Notes: generated from the sequence alone by a model not told the origin. A DNA stretch of 33,119 bases from Bacteroidales bacterium (GCA_017423025.1 JAFPGC010000048.1:1-33119); one strand, 5' to 3'. Positions 7,430 to 16,464 are shown, counted from the first letter of the stretch. Translations and numbers: made by a program.

Positions 7430-9861
7430 TATTTTTCTTCCATTAAGACTACGTCATCCGCTACAATAGTCGAGCCAATGGGGCTGCGGCCAAAGTCGAA
7501 GATAAGCATTGCGTTCTCGCAGGATTCGGCCTGGGTAAGCCCTCTCTTGATGTAAGTGAGGGGTTCTCCGGCGCTCAGCTTCACCTGGCCGTCGTAGAAG
7601 AAGGAATGCAGGTCGCCCTCTCCTTCCGGGTTGCCGGTGAGCTTGATGGTCACGGTCATATCCTCATCGGCCGTCAGGGTCACGCTGAAAGCATAGGTCT
7701 TCTCGCTGGAAGTGGCCACGGAACTGATGAGCTTGGTCTGACCCATCCATTCGCTGCCGCCTACGCCATCGGGAATGGTGACCTCCACGCCGCCCTTGGC
7801 GGTGATGGAAGCATCCGGAGTAATGCCGCCAGACCAGTCGCCCGGGGAATACCAGGTCTCGAGGGTGAGGCCTTCGGCCGTCCAGAGATTGCCGTCCTTG
7901 TGCTCCTGGAGCAGGATGTCGGAAGCCGCGATGGTGGAACCGACAGGGCTGCGGCCGAAGTCAAAGATGAGCATGACATTGTCGCCGGAAACACTCTGCT
8001 TGATGTTGTGCTTGCGGTATACGAAAGGCTCGCCGCCCGTCAGCTTCACCTGTCCATCGTAGAAGAAGGAGTGAATGTCGTCACTTTCCTCGGGATCGTT
8101 GGTGAGCTTGATGGTCACGGTCATATCCTCATCGGCCAGGAGGGTGACGCTGAAGTCGTATTCCTTATCGGCCGAAGTGGCGATGCCGCTCTTGAGCTTG
8201 GTCTGACCCATCCACTCGCTGCCGCCCACGCCGTCGGGAATGGTGACAATGATGCCGTTGCCAGCCGTAACTTCGTAATCGGGAGTAAGTCCACCGGACC
8301 AGTCGCCAGGAGAATACCAGGTCTCCACGTCGAGTGTTGCGGCTTTCCAGAGGTTGGTGTCACCGTTCACGTCGTAGTCGGTGGGATCCAGCGGCTGCTC
8401 GGGATCGGGTTCCGGCTGAGGATCCACCTGACCGTCCTTCGGGCGGTAGATGAACTGCCAGGAAATACCTTCGAAGTTGGCCACCACAAAGAGCTTCTGG
8501 GGAGTCAGTTCCTTGATATACAGGCGGTTGGGCTCCGTAAGCACCTGAGGCTTGGGAATGTAGCCATACAGAACGCCGGCCGGGATTTCGATGTAGTCGC
8601 CTATTTCGTCCGTGCCCTGGATGTAGGTAGATTCCATAAGCTCGGCGGGAGCGTCATAGTCGGTGCTGCCGTCGCCGGAATAATAGCCGTCGGGACGCCA
8701 GCCGGACTCCCAGTTGCAGTAGACCATACCGTTTGCACCGGGATCGAAGACATACTTGCCGTTGGCAAAGAAGGTGAGTTCGTCGTCAATGAGGGCGAAA
8801 CCGTCCTTCTCGTGAGGAGCGGCGCTCCACCAGCCACCGGAATTGCCGAAATCGGGACCACAGCCCATATAACCGGCGCTTTCGTTGTCCAGAATCCAGA
8901 CCTTGCTCTCCTGACCGTAGAGCGGATCAGGCTCACCCACCACGGACCCCTTGGGAACAAACTCGTAGTACCAGGAGATACCGTCGGGATTGTTGGGGGT
9001 GTATACGGTGGACATAAGCTTGAGGGTCTTCTTCATATCGGCCGGCTTGGAGTCCATCACCAGGAAGCGGGGATCTTCCACAGCGCTCTTGTGGGGCACG
9101 TAGGAGAGAATGCTGCCTTCTTCCAGAACCAGATAGATTTCCTCGATACCGGCATCGTTCCAGTTGTTTTCGAAGGTGTACTTGGTGGTCTTTACCTCGG
9201 CCGGGAACAGGTAGTCTTCGCCTTTGTTGTATTCCGGCATATATTCGGAACCGGTGTTGGCATAGGCCATACCGTCTTCCGGAGTGAAGGTATACAACCC
9301 TTCGGCATCGAAGGTCATCACGTCGTCATACAGGAAGCCCTTCTTACCGTTGGCTTCGCAGGACCACCAGGCCAGCGGATCGCCCACGGGGCCGCAGCCG
9401 AAGTGACCGTTAACGGTGCTGTTCCACACCCATTCCTGGGTAGTTCCGCCGGAAATGGCGCGGACGTACGGGCTGGGATCGAAGGGATCGCGGTAGGTAT
9501 TGTTCAAGGTGAAGGTCTTCACCTGGGAACCCTGGGAGAGACCATCCTTATTATAGGCTTTCACCTCAACGGTATACACACCCGCGTCACGGAAACGCAG
9601 GGAGACATTGTTTTCGGTATAGGCGTAGCGCTTGGAGGCTTTTCCGTCAATCTTCTGATCGCCGAAAATCCACACCGGCACCATTTGCTTGTTGTTCATC
9701 ACGAACGTGACGAAGTTAGTTTCCTGGTCCACGGTAATAACCACGTCCAGTTCAGAGGCCTGCGGCAGTCCGCTGGCGTTGGGAATCTCGTATTGCGGGG
9801 TGCAAGCGGCAGCGAAAACAGCCATTGCCGCGATTGCGATATATTGCCAGATTCTTTTCAT
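7429..9861 (-). CDS. Modular surface glycan-binding lipoprotein (SusE/F position)
   Basis: This 810-residue lipoprotein (Cys20 in FAAACTPQ) follows susD, the usual position of SusE/F or SGBP-B proteins, which hold glycan at the cell surface. Visible modules: a PKD-like beta domain (about 35-120, ending AGVYTVEVKAYN); two related domains (about 141-305 and 317-475) sharing a Gly-Cys-Gly-Pro...WW motif and a DVMTF/DELTF strand; an acidic proline linker (476-500); and two nearly identical CBM4/9-like domains at 503-653 and 658-808, offset by exactly 155 residues, each with TWYSPGDWSGG and IPDGVGGSEWMGQTKL. CBM4-type folds bind beta-1,3-glucan, xylan or related glucans; the assignment to that fold is from appearance only. 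No catalytic motif was seen. Four putative binding modules suggest multivalent capture of the polymer. Gap to susD is 12 bases. Confidence 0.85.
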   Translation of the reverse strand: MKRIWQYIAIAAMAVFAAACTPQYEIPNASGLPQASELDVVITVDQETNFVTFVMNNKQMVPVWIFGDQKIDGKASKRYAYTENNVSLRFRDAGVYTVEVKAYNKDGLSQGSQVKTFTLNNTYRDPFDPSPYVRAISGGTTQEWVWNSTVNGHFGCGPVGDPLAWWSCEANGKKGFLYDDVMTFDAEGLYTFTPEDGMAYANTGSEYMPEYNKGEDYLFPAEVKTTKYTFENNWNDAGIEEIYLVLEEGSILSYVPHKSAVEDPRFLVMDSKPADMKKTLKLMSTVYTPNNPDGISWYYEFVPKGSVVGEPDPLYGQESKVWILDNESAGYMGCGPDFGNSGGWWSAAPHEKDGFALIDDELTFFANGKYVFDPGANGMVYCNWESGWRPDGYYSGDGSTDYDAPAELMESTYIQGTDEIGDYIEIPAGVLYGYIPKPQVLTEPNRLYIKELTPQKLFVVANFEGISWQFIYRPKDGQVDPQPEPDPEQPLDPTDYDVNGDTNLWKAATLDVETWYSPGDWSGGLTPDYEVTAGNGIIVTIPDGVGGSEWMGQTKLKSGIATSADKEYDFSVTLLADEDMTVTIKLTNDPEESDDIHSFFYDGQVKLTGGEPFVYRKHNIKQSVSGDNVMLIFDFGRSPVGSTIAASDILLQEHKDGNLWTAEGLTLETWYSPGDWSGGITPDASITAKGGVEVTIPDGVGGSEWMGQTKLISSVATSSEKTYAFSVTLTADEDMTVTIKLTGNPEGEGDLHSFFYDGQVKLSAGEPLTYIKRGLTQAESCENAMLIFDFGRSPIGSTIVADDVVLMEEK
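7438..7890 (-). repeat. Second copy of duplicated CBM-like domain (DNA level)
   Basis: This encodes residues 658-808 of the glycan-binding lipoprotein. It aligns without gaps to the block at 7903-8355 at an offset of 465 bases. Long runs are shared at both DNA and protein level, for example the segments encoding HSFFYDGQVKL and LIFDFGRSP. It reflects an internal duplication of one module. Confidence 0.85.
7903..8355 (-). repeat. First copy of duplicated CBM-like domain (DNA level)
   Basis: This encodes residues 503-653 of the glycan-binding lipoprotein and pairs with 7438-7890. The two copies differ mainly in the segment before VTIPDGVGG and at the C-terminal strand, which may tune ligand preference. 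Confidence 0.85.
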
Positions 9862-9873
9862 GATTGCCTGGTA

Positions 9874-11379
9874 TTAATAGTTGTTCTGCTCGAGGGCCGG
9901 ATCCTTGTCAATCTCGCCCTGAGGGATAGGCCAGTACTTTTTATTCTCGTTCCAGTCGTTCTGGCGGTACTCGTGATTGGCCGCCTTGAGGACGGTGGCA
10001 GCAAGGCCGCTGCGGACCAGGTCCCAATAACGCTTGCCTTCACCCACGAACTCCTTATGGCGCTCCTGGATGATATCTTCACGGGAGGTACCGGTGTCGT
10101 GGCAGTTGGCGCGGTCGCGAACCTGCTGGAGGTAGCTGGTGCCATCCTGTCCCAGAAGCAGAGACAGTTCTGCGGCGTTCAGCAGGGTTTCGGCATAACG
10201 GTAAATGCGTTCGTTATTGCCGTAGTTCAGGTTATCGGAGGCCTTGTAACCGTGGTTTCCGCCTTCGCGGGCGATGTATTTAAGGTTCCAGAAGCCCGTA
10301 TCCTGCCAACGGGGAGTGTATTCTGCTCCGGGGTGGGATTCGGCGTACTTGGCAAAGTTCAAAATGCCGCCATCCTTGCGGATATCGTCATCGTCATACA
10401 TGTCGTATGCACTCTTGGCGATGGTGCCGAAGCCCCAGCCCTCGTGGTAGTCGGGAACATTCTTGGGCGAAGGAATACCGGTAAGGATGGAGTTAACCTG
10501 ACCACCGGCAGCGATGGAGTTGCCCCAGTCGCGGATACCGCCTTCAGACATGTAGTTGATCTCCCAGATGGATTCGGGACCCCATTCACCGGTCTCTTCC
10601 CAGATTCCGGCAAAATCGGCTACCAGGGAATACTGGTTGCTGGAGATGATTTCCTTCATGTAGTTCAAAGCCGTCTGGTAACGGGACTGGTCGTTCTGAT
10701 ACATCACGGCCTCGGCATAAAGCATGTAAGCCATGGCCTTGGTCACGCGACCCTCGCTGCCCACAGGAGCCTTCATGGGAAGGACGTTAAGGGCGATGGC
10801 ATCCTCGATGAGCTTGATGAAATTGGCATAGACCTCGTCGTGGCCCAGCTGAGGAGCGAAATAAGGGGCCTCCAGGAGTTCCTCCCAGTAAGGGATGTTG
10901 CCCCAGAGTTTCCACAGCATATTGTAGTAATAGGCCATAAGAACCTTGGCCTCGGCCACATAGAGCTTCTTGGTGGCATCATCCACACCTTCGGCCGAGT
11001 CAACATACTTGATGAGGGTGGCGGCACGGTTGATACCGGAATAGTTAACCGTCCACATCTGGTTGCACACGTCGGTAGAGGTGGCGGTATAATAGTGAGT
11101 CTTCACGATGATGGGCTGGTCACCCTCGTTGGAACCTCCGGCATAAACGTCGTCGCCCATCACATCGAAGATGAGGTGGAGATTGTCGTACTGGCCGAAA
11201 GCATAGTCGTACCACTCCAGCGGGTCGTAAGCGGCCACCAGGCACTGGAAGAGACGCTCCGGGGTATTGAAATACTCGTCAAGCGGTTCGGAGCTGTTGT
11301 GCTTGGGATTGATGAAATCCTTGGAGCAAGCAGACAGAACAGCGGCAAGGACGGTAAGTGCAAAAACTATCTTTTTCAT
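9874..11379 (-). CDS. SusD/RagB-family nutrient-binding lipoprotein
   Basis: This 501-residue protein is a SusD homologue, the lid that closes over the SusC channel in the outer membrane and captures oligosaccharides. The lipoprotein signal ends at Cys18 (LSACSKDF). The N-terminal SusD-like region has LFQCLVAAYDPLEWYDYAF and the helical TPR-like core includes NRAATLIKYVDSAEG. The C-terminal RagB/SusD domain shows the typical NNERIYRYAETLLNAAELSLLLGQ segment, then RDRAN and a closing ...WPIPQGEIDKDPALEQNNY, which is close to the family's conserved C-terminal motif (YPIPQxEI...NPxLxQNPGY). Length is normal. It follows susC by 12 bases. Through the whole gene no TTA, CTA or TCA codon is used, which leaves the antisense frame open. 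Confidence 0.97.
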   Translation of the reverse strand: MKKIVFALTVLAAVLSACSKDFINPKHNSSEPLDEYFNTPERLFQCLVAAYDPLEWYDYAFGQYDNLHLIFDVMGDDVYAGGSNEGDQPIIVKTHYYTATSTDVCNQMWTVNYSGINRAATLIKYVDSAEGVDDATKKLYVAEAKVLMAYYYNMLWKLWGNIPYWEELLEAPYFAPQLGHDEVYANFIKLIEDAIALNVLPMKAPVGSEGRVTKAMAYMLYAEAVMYQNDQSRYQTALNYMKEIISSNQYSLVADFAGIWEETGEWGPESIWEINYMSEGGIRDWGNSIAAGGQVNSILTGIPSPKNVPDYHEGWGFGTIAKSAYDMYDDDDIRKDGGILNFAKYAESHPGAEYTPRWQDTGFWNLKYIAREGGNHGYKASDNLNYGNNERIYRYAETLLNAAELSLLLGQDGTSYLQQVRDRANCHDTGTSREDIIQERHKEFVGEGKRYWDLVRSGLAATVLKAANHEYRQNDWNENKKYWPIPQGEIDKDPALEQNNY

Positions 11380-11391
11380 ATCCGTTGTCTG

Positions 11392-14300
11392 TTAGAAAGT
11401 TAGATTGAGACCAAAGGTGACGGTTCTGTTCTGGGGATAGACGCCACGGTCCACACCCACTTCGCGGAAACCGCCGGACACTTCCGGATCGCAACCGGTG
11501 TATTTGGTGAGCGTAAAGGCGTTCTCAACCTGTGCATAGAACCTCAGGCGGGAGATGAAAGCCTTCTTGGTAATGTTGGAAGGCAGAGTGTAACCCAACT
11601 GGATGTTGCGGGCGCGCAGGAAGGAGGCGTCTTCCATCCAGTAATCGGATACGCGGTAGTTCTCGTTGGCCGAATCAAAGGCGAAACGGGGATACTTGTT
11701 GGTGGAACCTTCGCCGGTCCAGCGGTTCAGGATGGACTTGGGCAGGTTGATGTAATAGAGGTCGGTACGACGGGTCACGTTGAGCGTCTGTGCACCCAGC
11801 TGGCCCTGGAGGAGCATCGAGAAGTCGAAGCCCTTCCAATCCATGGTAATCGTAAGACCGAAGGTCCAGTCGGGAATACCCTTGCCCAGTTTGGTGCGGT
11901 CGTTATCGTTGATGACGCCGTCGCCGTTGATATCCTTCCAGCGGAAGTCGCCGGGCTGGGCGTTGGGCTGGATAAGACCGCCCTCGCTGTTCACATAAGA
12001 GTTGACCTCGTCCCAGTTCTGGAACACACCGTCGGTCTTCCAACCCCAGAAGTAAGGGAATACTTCACCCACTTCGCCGCGGGTCAGGGAGCCAATCTTG
12101 TGCGAGGAGGTAATGATGTAAGAGGAGTCATCGGCCAGCTTGGTGAGCTTGTTCACGTTGTAGGAAGCGTTGGCCTTGATGCCATAGTTGAAATCGCCGG
12201 CGGAACCACGGTAACCCAGGTCGATCTCGACACCGGAGTTGCGCATGGTACCGACGTTGCCGGTAGGAGCGGAGTCACCTGCGTAGGTGGGCACCTGCAT
12301 CTCCATGAGCATACCGGAAGCGTCCTTGATGTAGTAGTCTACGGTAGCCGTGAACCGGTTGCCCCAGAGGCCGATTTCAGCACCGAAGTCGGTCTGGATA
12401 GACTGTTCCCACTTGGCGTTGGGGTTGGCCAGGCCGGAGGCCTTTACACCGATATTGACGCTTTCCGTAGCATTGGCACCGGAACCGAAGATATAGTTGT
12501 TACCGGACTGTGCGTAAACGGCATACAGGAAGTCGCTCAGGTTGTCCTTACCGTTGATACCCCAGGAAGCACGGATCTTGGCCAGGGAAATAACCGGGTT
12601 GTACTTGAGGAACTCTTCGTTCTTCAGGTTCCAGCCTATGGAAGCAGACGGGAAGGTACCCCACTTGTTGTTGGGGCCGAAGTGAGAGGAAGCGTCCCGG
12701 CGGACGGTTGCCTGGGCCAAGATACGCTCGTCAAAGTTATAGGTAACACGGCCGAAGTAGGACAGGATGCTGTAAGGAATGGAATTCCAGCTTCCCCAGC
12801 CGTCACGGTCACCGTCGTTCGCCTGACCCAGCGTATTGTTTACGCTGATCTTCCAGGGATCGTCGGGATAGATGAGACCCTTGGCGGAAGCGCCCAGGGA
12901 GGCGGAAGAGGACATATAGGCCGACTGACCCAGCACCACGTTAAGGGAATGCTTGCCAAACACCTTGTCATACACAAGGGTGTTTTCCACCTGGTAGCTG
13001 TAGTAACGGTACATGTTCTGCCAGGCGGAGGAACCGTAGTTCGTCTTCTCAACTGTGGAGGGATTGCCCTTGGAGTCGTACACCGTGGAGGTAGTGACCG
13101 TATCGTAACTGTAGCTCTTGGAGGTCAGGAAATACGGAACTGTATAACCGTGCTGATACACATAGGAAAGGTCCAGGCTGAGAGCATTGCGGAATTTGAG
13201 GCCGTCAATGAGCTGGAGCTCGGTATTCAATGCGGCAACAATCTTATCGGTGCTGCTGTAGCTGTGAGGACGGTCCAGCATGGCAATGGGGTTGGCCTGC
13301 TCATTATAGGTACCACCATCGGCAATGAAATAGGCCACGCCTTCGCTGTTGCGGATGATATAGGGATATCCGGCCGGATAGAGGGACTGGTAGCGGGCCT
13401 CTTCGGCAGCGTCGGCATAGATGGGATCCAGAGGGGACATACCCAGGGCAGAACCCAGCGGGGAGGCGTATTCAGAGTTGGCCGAGATGCTGGCGCTCTT
13501 GATATGGGCGTAAGAAATCTGGTTGCTGAAGGTGAGCTTGTTGAGCCAGTTGCGCTCGGCCGACTGGTCAAACAGGGTGACACCTACATTCTCGCGCAGC
13601 GTCATTCTGTCATAATAGGACTGGTCGAAACGGCCACCGATGGTACCTTTCGTGGAAAGATAGCTGCCGGAAATGCTGTAGTTGACGCGGGAGGTTCCTC
13701 CGGAGACGTTGAGGTCGTGCTTGATGATAGGTGCGTTCTTGTCGAAAATAGCATCTACCCAATCGGTACCTTTACCCAGGGAATAGGGATCATCGTAGAT
13801 GGGAGCGCTGCCCGCATTGAGCATACCCTCGTTCATCATGATGGCATATTCCGTAGCGTTGAGCACGGACGGCTTGCGCCAGGGATTCTGCATACCATAG
13901 GAGAAGTCGTAATTCACGACCGTTCTGCCTTCCTTACCCGATTTGGTGGTGACCAGCACAACACCGTCAGCCGCACGGGCACCGTAAACGGCAGCGGAAG
14001 CGGCGTCCTTAAGAACGTCGATGCGCTCGATGTCGTTGGGGTTGATGTAGTCGATGCTGCCGGCCGGCATACCGTCTACAATATAAAGCGGAGATGCGTG
14101 GTTGATGGAGCCCACACCACGGACAATCACCGTAGAACTGGCGCCGGGAGCACCGGAGTTCTGGGTGACCTGGACGCCGGAAGTCATACCCTGGAGCATG
14201 TTGTCCACGCGGGTCTGGGACTGAACCTTCAAGTCATCGGCGGTAACCGAGGAGATGGAGGCCGTAACCACGGATTTTTTCTGTACGCCGTATCCGATGA

Positions 14301-14610
14301 CGACGGTTTCTTCGAGCATCTGGGCATCATCCACCAGGACAATACGCAGATTCTGCTCTCCATTGTTTACGATTACCTGCGTCACGTAACCGATACAGGA
14401 CACCTCCACAGAGGCGCCACGGGCGGTGGTAAGCGCAAATGCGCCGTTCTCATCGCTCATGGTACCATTGGTGGTTCCCTGCTCAACTACAAAAGCGCCG
14501 ATAACCGGCTGGTTGGCACTGTCAAGTACGACACCCTTGAAGGTGACGCCCTGCGCCATTGCCACCAGGCTCAATCCTAATGCAAGGATTAAGGAAGCAA
14601 TTTTTTTCAT
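11392..14610 (-). CDS. SusC/RagA-family TonB-linked outer membrane transporter, first PUL gene
   Basis: This 1072-residue transporter imports oligosaccharides through the outer membrane with energy from TonB. The order is: signal peptide (1-19, cleavage after AMA), carboxypeptidase-regulatory-like domain (about 22-95), TonB-box-like segment ETVVIGYG (101-108), plug domain (about 110-225, with LYIVDGMP and DIERIDVLKDAASAAVYGARAADG), and a 22-stranded barrel ending in FGLNLTF. No extra STN domain or FecR interaction domain is seen, so control through an anti-sigma factor is not suggested. It heads the operon and is preceded by a -7 box at 14683-14690 and by the terminator of the regulator gene. 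It pairs with the next gene, susD. Confidence 0.97.
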   Translation of the reverse strand: MKKIASLILALGLSLVAMAQGVTFKGVVLDSANQPVIGAFVVEQGTTNGTMSDENGAFALTTARGASVEVSCIGYVTQVIVNNGEQNLRIVLVDDAQMLEETVVIGYGVQKKSVVTASISSVTADDLKVQSQTRVDNMLQGMTSGVQVTQNSGAPGASSTVIVRGVGSINHASPLYIVDGMPAGSIDYINPNDIERIDVLKDAASAAVYGARAADGVVLVTTKSGKEGRTVVNYDFSYGMQNPWRKPSVLNATEYAIMMNEGMLNAGSAPIYDDPYSLGKGTDWVDAIFDKNAPIIKHDLNVSGGTSRVNYSISGSYLSTKGTIGGRFDQSYYDRMTLRENVGVTLFDQSAERNWLNKLTFSNQISYAHIKSASISANSEYASPLGSALGMSPLDPIYADAAEEARYQSLYPAGYPYIIRNSEGVAYFIADGGTYNEQANPIAMLDRPHSYSSTDKIVAALNTELQLIDGLKFRNALSLDLSYVYQHGYTVPYFLTSKSYSYDTVTTSTVYDSKGNPSTVEKTNYGSSAWQNMYRYYSYQVENTLVYDKVFGKHSLNVVLGQSAYMSSSASLGASAKGLIYPDDPWKISVNNTLGQANDGDRDGWGSWNSIPYSILSYFGRVTYNFDERILAQATVRRDASSHFGPNNKWGTFPSASIGWNLKNEEFLKYNPVISLAKIRASWGINGKDNLSDFLYAVYAQSGNNYIFGSGANATESVNIGVKASGLANPNAKWEQSIQTDFGAEIGLWGNRFTATVDYYIKDASGMLMEMQVPTYAGDSAPTGNVGTMRNSGVEIDLGYRGSAGDFNYGIKANASYNVNKLTKLADDSSYIITSSHKIGSLTRGEVGEVFPYFWGWKTDGVFQNWDEVNSYVNSEGGLIQPNAQPGDFRWKDINGDGVINDNDRTKLGKGIPDWTFGLTITMDWKGFDFSMLLQGQLGAQTLNVTRRTDLYYINLPKSILNRWTGEGSTNKYPRFAFDSANENYRVSDYWMEDASFLRARNIQLGYTLPSNITKKAFISRLRFYAQVENAFTLTKYTGCDPEVSGGFREVGVDRGVYPQNRTVTFGLNLTF

Positions 14611-14682
14611 ACGCGTTTGGATTTGTTGTGCGTTTTTGGTTATTGTTTAATTAAATGAGGTTTTTCGACACTAGGTCTGGTG

Positions 14683-14690
14683 CAAAATTA
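14683..14690 (-). promoter_or_regulatory. -7 box of the PUL operon promoter
   Basis: On the minus strand TAATTTTG matches TAnnTTTG and is followed by CACC, a common context. The predicted start is near 14676, giving a leader of about 66 bases to the susC ATG. No good TTTG lies 19-20 bases upstream, which fits a promoter that needs an activator such as the adjacent DUF6377 regulator (inference). Confidence 0.6.
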
Positions 14691-14740
14691 TCCGGAATTT
14701 TCACAGGTGCTTTTCTTAGGAAAACAAAAGTAGCAAACAT

Positions 14741-14772
14741 AAAAAGATAACCGCCACAAAATTAGGCGGTTA
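14741..14772 (-). terminator. Intrinsic terminator after the PUL regulator gene
   Basis: TAACCGCC (14765-14772 on the mRNA strand) and GGCGGTTA (14748-14755) form an 8-bp perfect stem with a 9-base loop. On the minus strand it is followed by TCTTTTT. It begins about 40 bases after the regulator stop codon. The opposite side also carries a T-run (GTGTTTTT). Confidence 0.75.
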
Positions 14773-14811
14773 GTGTTTTTAAGGGTATGTGTAAAAGTAG
14801 TGGCCGATGAG

Positions 14812-16443
14812 CTACTTACCTAGGGCTTTTACCCGTTCCTCGAAGGTTTCACGCTCTCCGAGACTAGCATTTTTTATGGCTACTTTGTAATTATAGATGG
14901 TACTTACAGAGTAGTCCAGCATGGAAGCGATTTTCTTGCTGTCGTCCACGCCCAGGAGAATGAGGGCGAACACCCGCTGCTCCGTGGTAAGCTTTCCTTC
15001 CGGCGGAATCACCCGGGCATCCGGCTGCAGCAAAGCGTTGAACTGAGCCACAAAATCCGGATACAGGGCCAGGAAAGTATTGTCAAAGGTTTCGTAGAAC
15101 TCCTCGCGGGCCTTTTCCGAGCGGCCGCTGATGGAAAGTTCTTTCAGCAACTGATCAGCCTTCCCCTGCTTGAGCAGGTTGCGGAAGCGGTTGTCCTCCG
15201 TACGGATGACGGAGATTTGGGCCGATAAGCCCTGGAGGAAGTTCACAATGTATTTCTCCTTGACCCGGCTGGCGTTCGAAATCTGGCGGTTGAGGTCGTT
15301 GAGCGTGGCATTGGCCATGGCCAGGGATTTGTTGCTCTTCTCCAGTTCGCGGCTCATCTTGGCCAGTTTGCGGGAGCGCCGCACCCAGATGCGGGCCAGG
15401 ATGGCAAGGATTACCGTCAGGACCGCCAAAAAGACGGCCGCAATCTTGTTGGTCCTGTTGACTCCATCCTGCCGCGTGGAATAGGCATCCTCCACCTCCA
15501 TGAGGAAACGGGAGATCTGCCAGGGGCGGAGCTTGGCATTATAAAACAGGGCGTCCTCCTGCGCTATCCGAAGGTATCGGAAAGAACGGTCCACGTCGGA
15601 AGGGAGGATGAGCTGGGCCACCATGGTCAGGGAAGCGTAGTCCCTCACCGCATTGATAAGGTCGCATTCGGCCGATTTCACCAGCCAGTACAGGCGCTCG
15701 GCCTGGTCTCCCCTCAGATTGGCCAGTTCCGACTGGAAAAAGGCGTGGATGGCAAAGTCGCGGTCTTCGGGCTTGACGCTCTGAACCAGCAAAGTGCTAA
15801 CGCTATCGGCCAAATCTAACTGTCCCTCATCGATGTACTGGTCTCTAAGCAGGGCCCGGTAGCGGTCCGAGGAAGGAGGAAGCAGTTGGTACAAACGGGC
15901 ACGGAACGAAGCCGCCGGAGGGATGGACATCCGTTCCACCATACCGGAATTGCCGGCCATGTCCTTGCTGTAATCGTACAGGGTCCAGAAATACTCGGCC
16001 TTCAGCTCCTCCGACAAGGCGTTTGTATCTATTTGGTTATAAAGAATTTGCGTGGCCTCTAGATAGTTGCCGGCCTTGTCGTACAGATGCCCCAGCATAA
16101 CGGAGGCCTGGTTAAGGCGCTCCTCGTCTTCTATTTGCCGGGCCAGCGACTGGCAGCTCTTAAGATAAGACTGGGTGGAGTCGAAGTTGAAGGCGAAATA
16201 CTCTTCCGCAGCCAGCATTTCCAACTCATAGCGCCGGGCCGGGTCCGTGGTGGCCTGGGCCAAATTACGGTATACGTCCAGCTGGTTCTGCTTTTTGGCG
16301 GCATAGGCTTCCCTCAGGGCCAGATAGCCGTCCAGCTCATCCATGAGCTGGCGGGTCTTTTTATCCAGGCTGGGAGGTGCGATGCAGGAGGCGGCCATCA
16401 GGGCCGTCAGCGCCAAAAGAGATATCCCCCTGCGAAAACTCAT
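14812..16443 (-). CDS. Membrane-spanning DUF6377/SusR-like transcriptional regulator of the PUL
   Basis: This 543-residue protein has the layout of Bacteroidales SusR/DUF6377 regulators. The N-terminal export signal ends near Cys20 (MAASCIAPP), followed by a periplasmic all-helical TPR-like region (about 25-320), one transmembrane helix (about 333-353) and a cytoplasmic coiled coil (about 355-400). The DUF6377-like segment (about 400-480) includes EKYIVNFLQG. The C-terminal LuxR-like helix-turn-helix (about 485-530) has SKKIASMLDYSVSTIYNYK. Such proteins sense a glycan breakdown product in the periplasm and activate susC promoters. Its position directly upstream of susC in the same orientation supports that role. 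A terminator separates it from susC, so the two are not co-transcribed. Its own -7 box lies four bases from the ATG. The family name is from memory of architecture. Confidence 0.82.
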   Translation of the reverse strand: MSFRRGISLLALTALMAASCIAPPSLDKKTRQLMDELDGYLALREAYAAKKQNQLDVYRNLAQATTDPARRYELEMLAAEEYFAFNFDSTQSYLKSCQSLARQIEDEERLNQASVMLGHLYDKAGNYLEATQILYNQIDTNALSEELKAEYFWTLYDYSKDMAGNSGMVERMSIPPAASFRARLYQLLPPSSDRYRALLRDQYIDEGQLDLADSVSTLLVQSVKPEDRDFAIHAFFQSELANLRGDQAERLYWLVKSAECDLINAVRDYASLTMVAQLILPSDVDRSFRYLRIAQEDALFYNAKLRPWQISRFLMEVEDAYSTRQDGVNRTNKIAAVFLAVLTVILAILARIWVRRSRKLAKMSRELEKSNKSLAMANATLNDLNRQISNASRVKEKYIVNFLQGLSAQISVIRTEDNRFRNLLKQGKADQLLKELSISGRSEKAREEFYETFDNTFLALYPDFVAQFNALLQPDARVIPPEGKLTTEQRVFALILLGVDDSKKIASMLDYSVSTIYNYKVAIKNASLGERETFEERVKALGK

Positions 16444-16447
16444 ATCG

Positions 16448-16455
16448 CAAAGATA
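16448..16455 (-). promoter_or_regulatory. -7 box for the DUF6377 regulator
   Basis: On the minus strand TATCTTTG is followed by CGAT and then the ATG. The predicted start falls inside the start codon, so a leaderless mRNA is expected. No -33 TTTG is visible. Confidence 0.6.
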
Positions 16456-16464
16456 GTAAAAGAA

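Noticed and set aside
7606-11403. 1265-codon open frame on the plus strand opposite susD and the binding protein
   Set aside because: It is codon-aligned with both minus-strand genes, and its protein is low-quality sequence. It exists only because those genes lack TTA, CTA and TCA codons.
12100-14580. 826-codon plus-strand frame opposite susC
   Set aside because: Same codon-aligned antisense effect; susC is certain.
14734-14741. TATGTTTG on the minus strand as the susC -7 box
   Set aside because: It lies in the T-rich tail of the regulator terminator and its possible -33 TTTG is only 15 bases away. The box at 14683-14690 has better context, though use of this one cannot be excluded.
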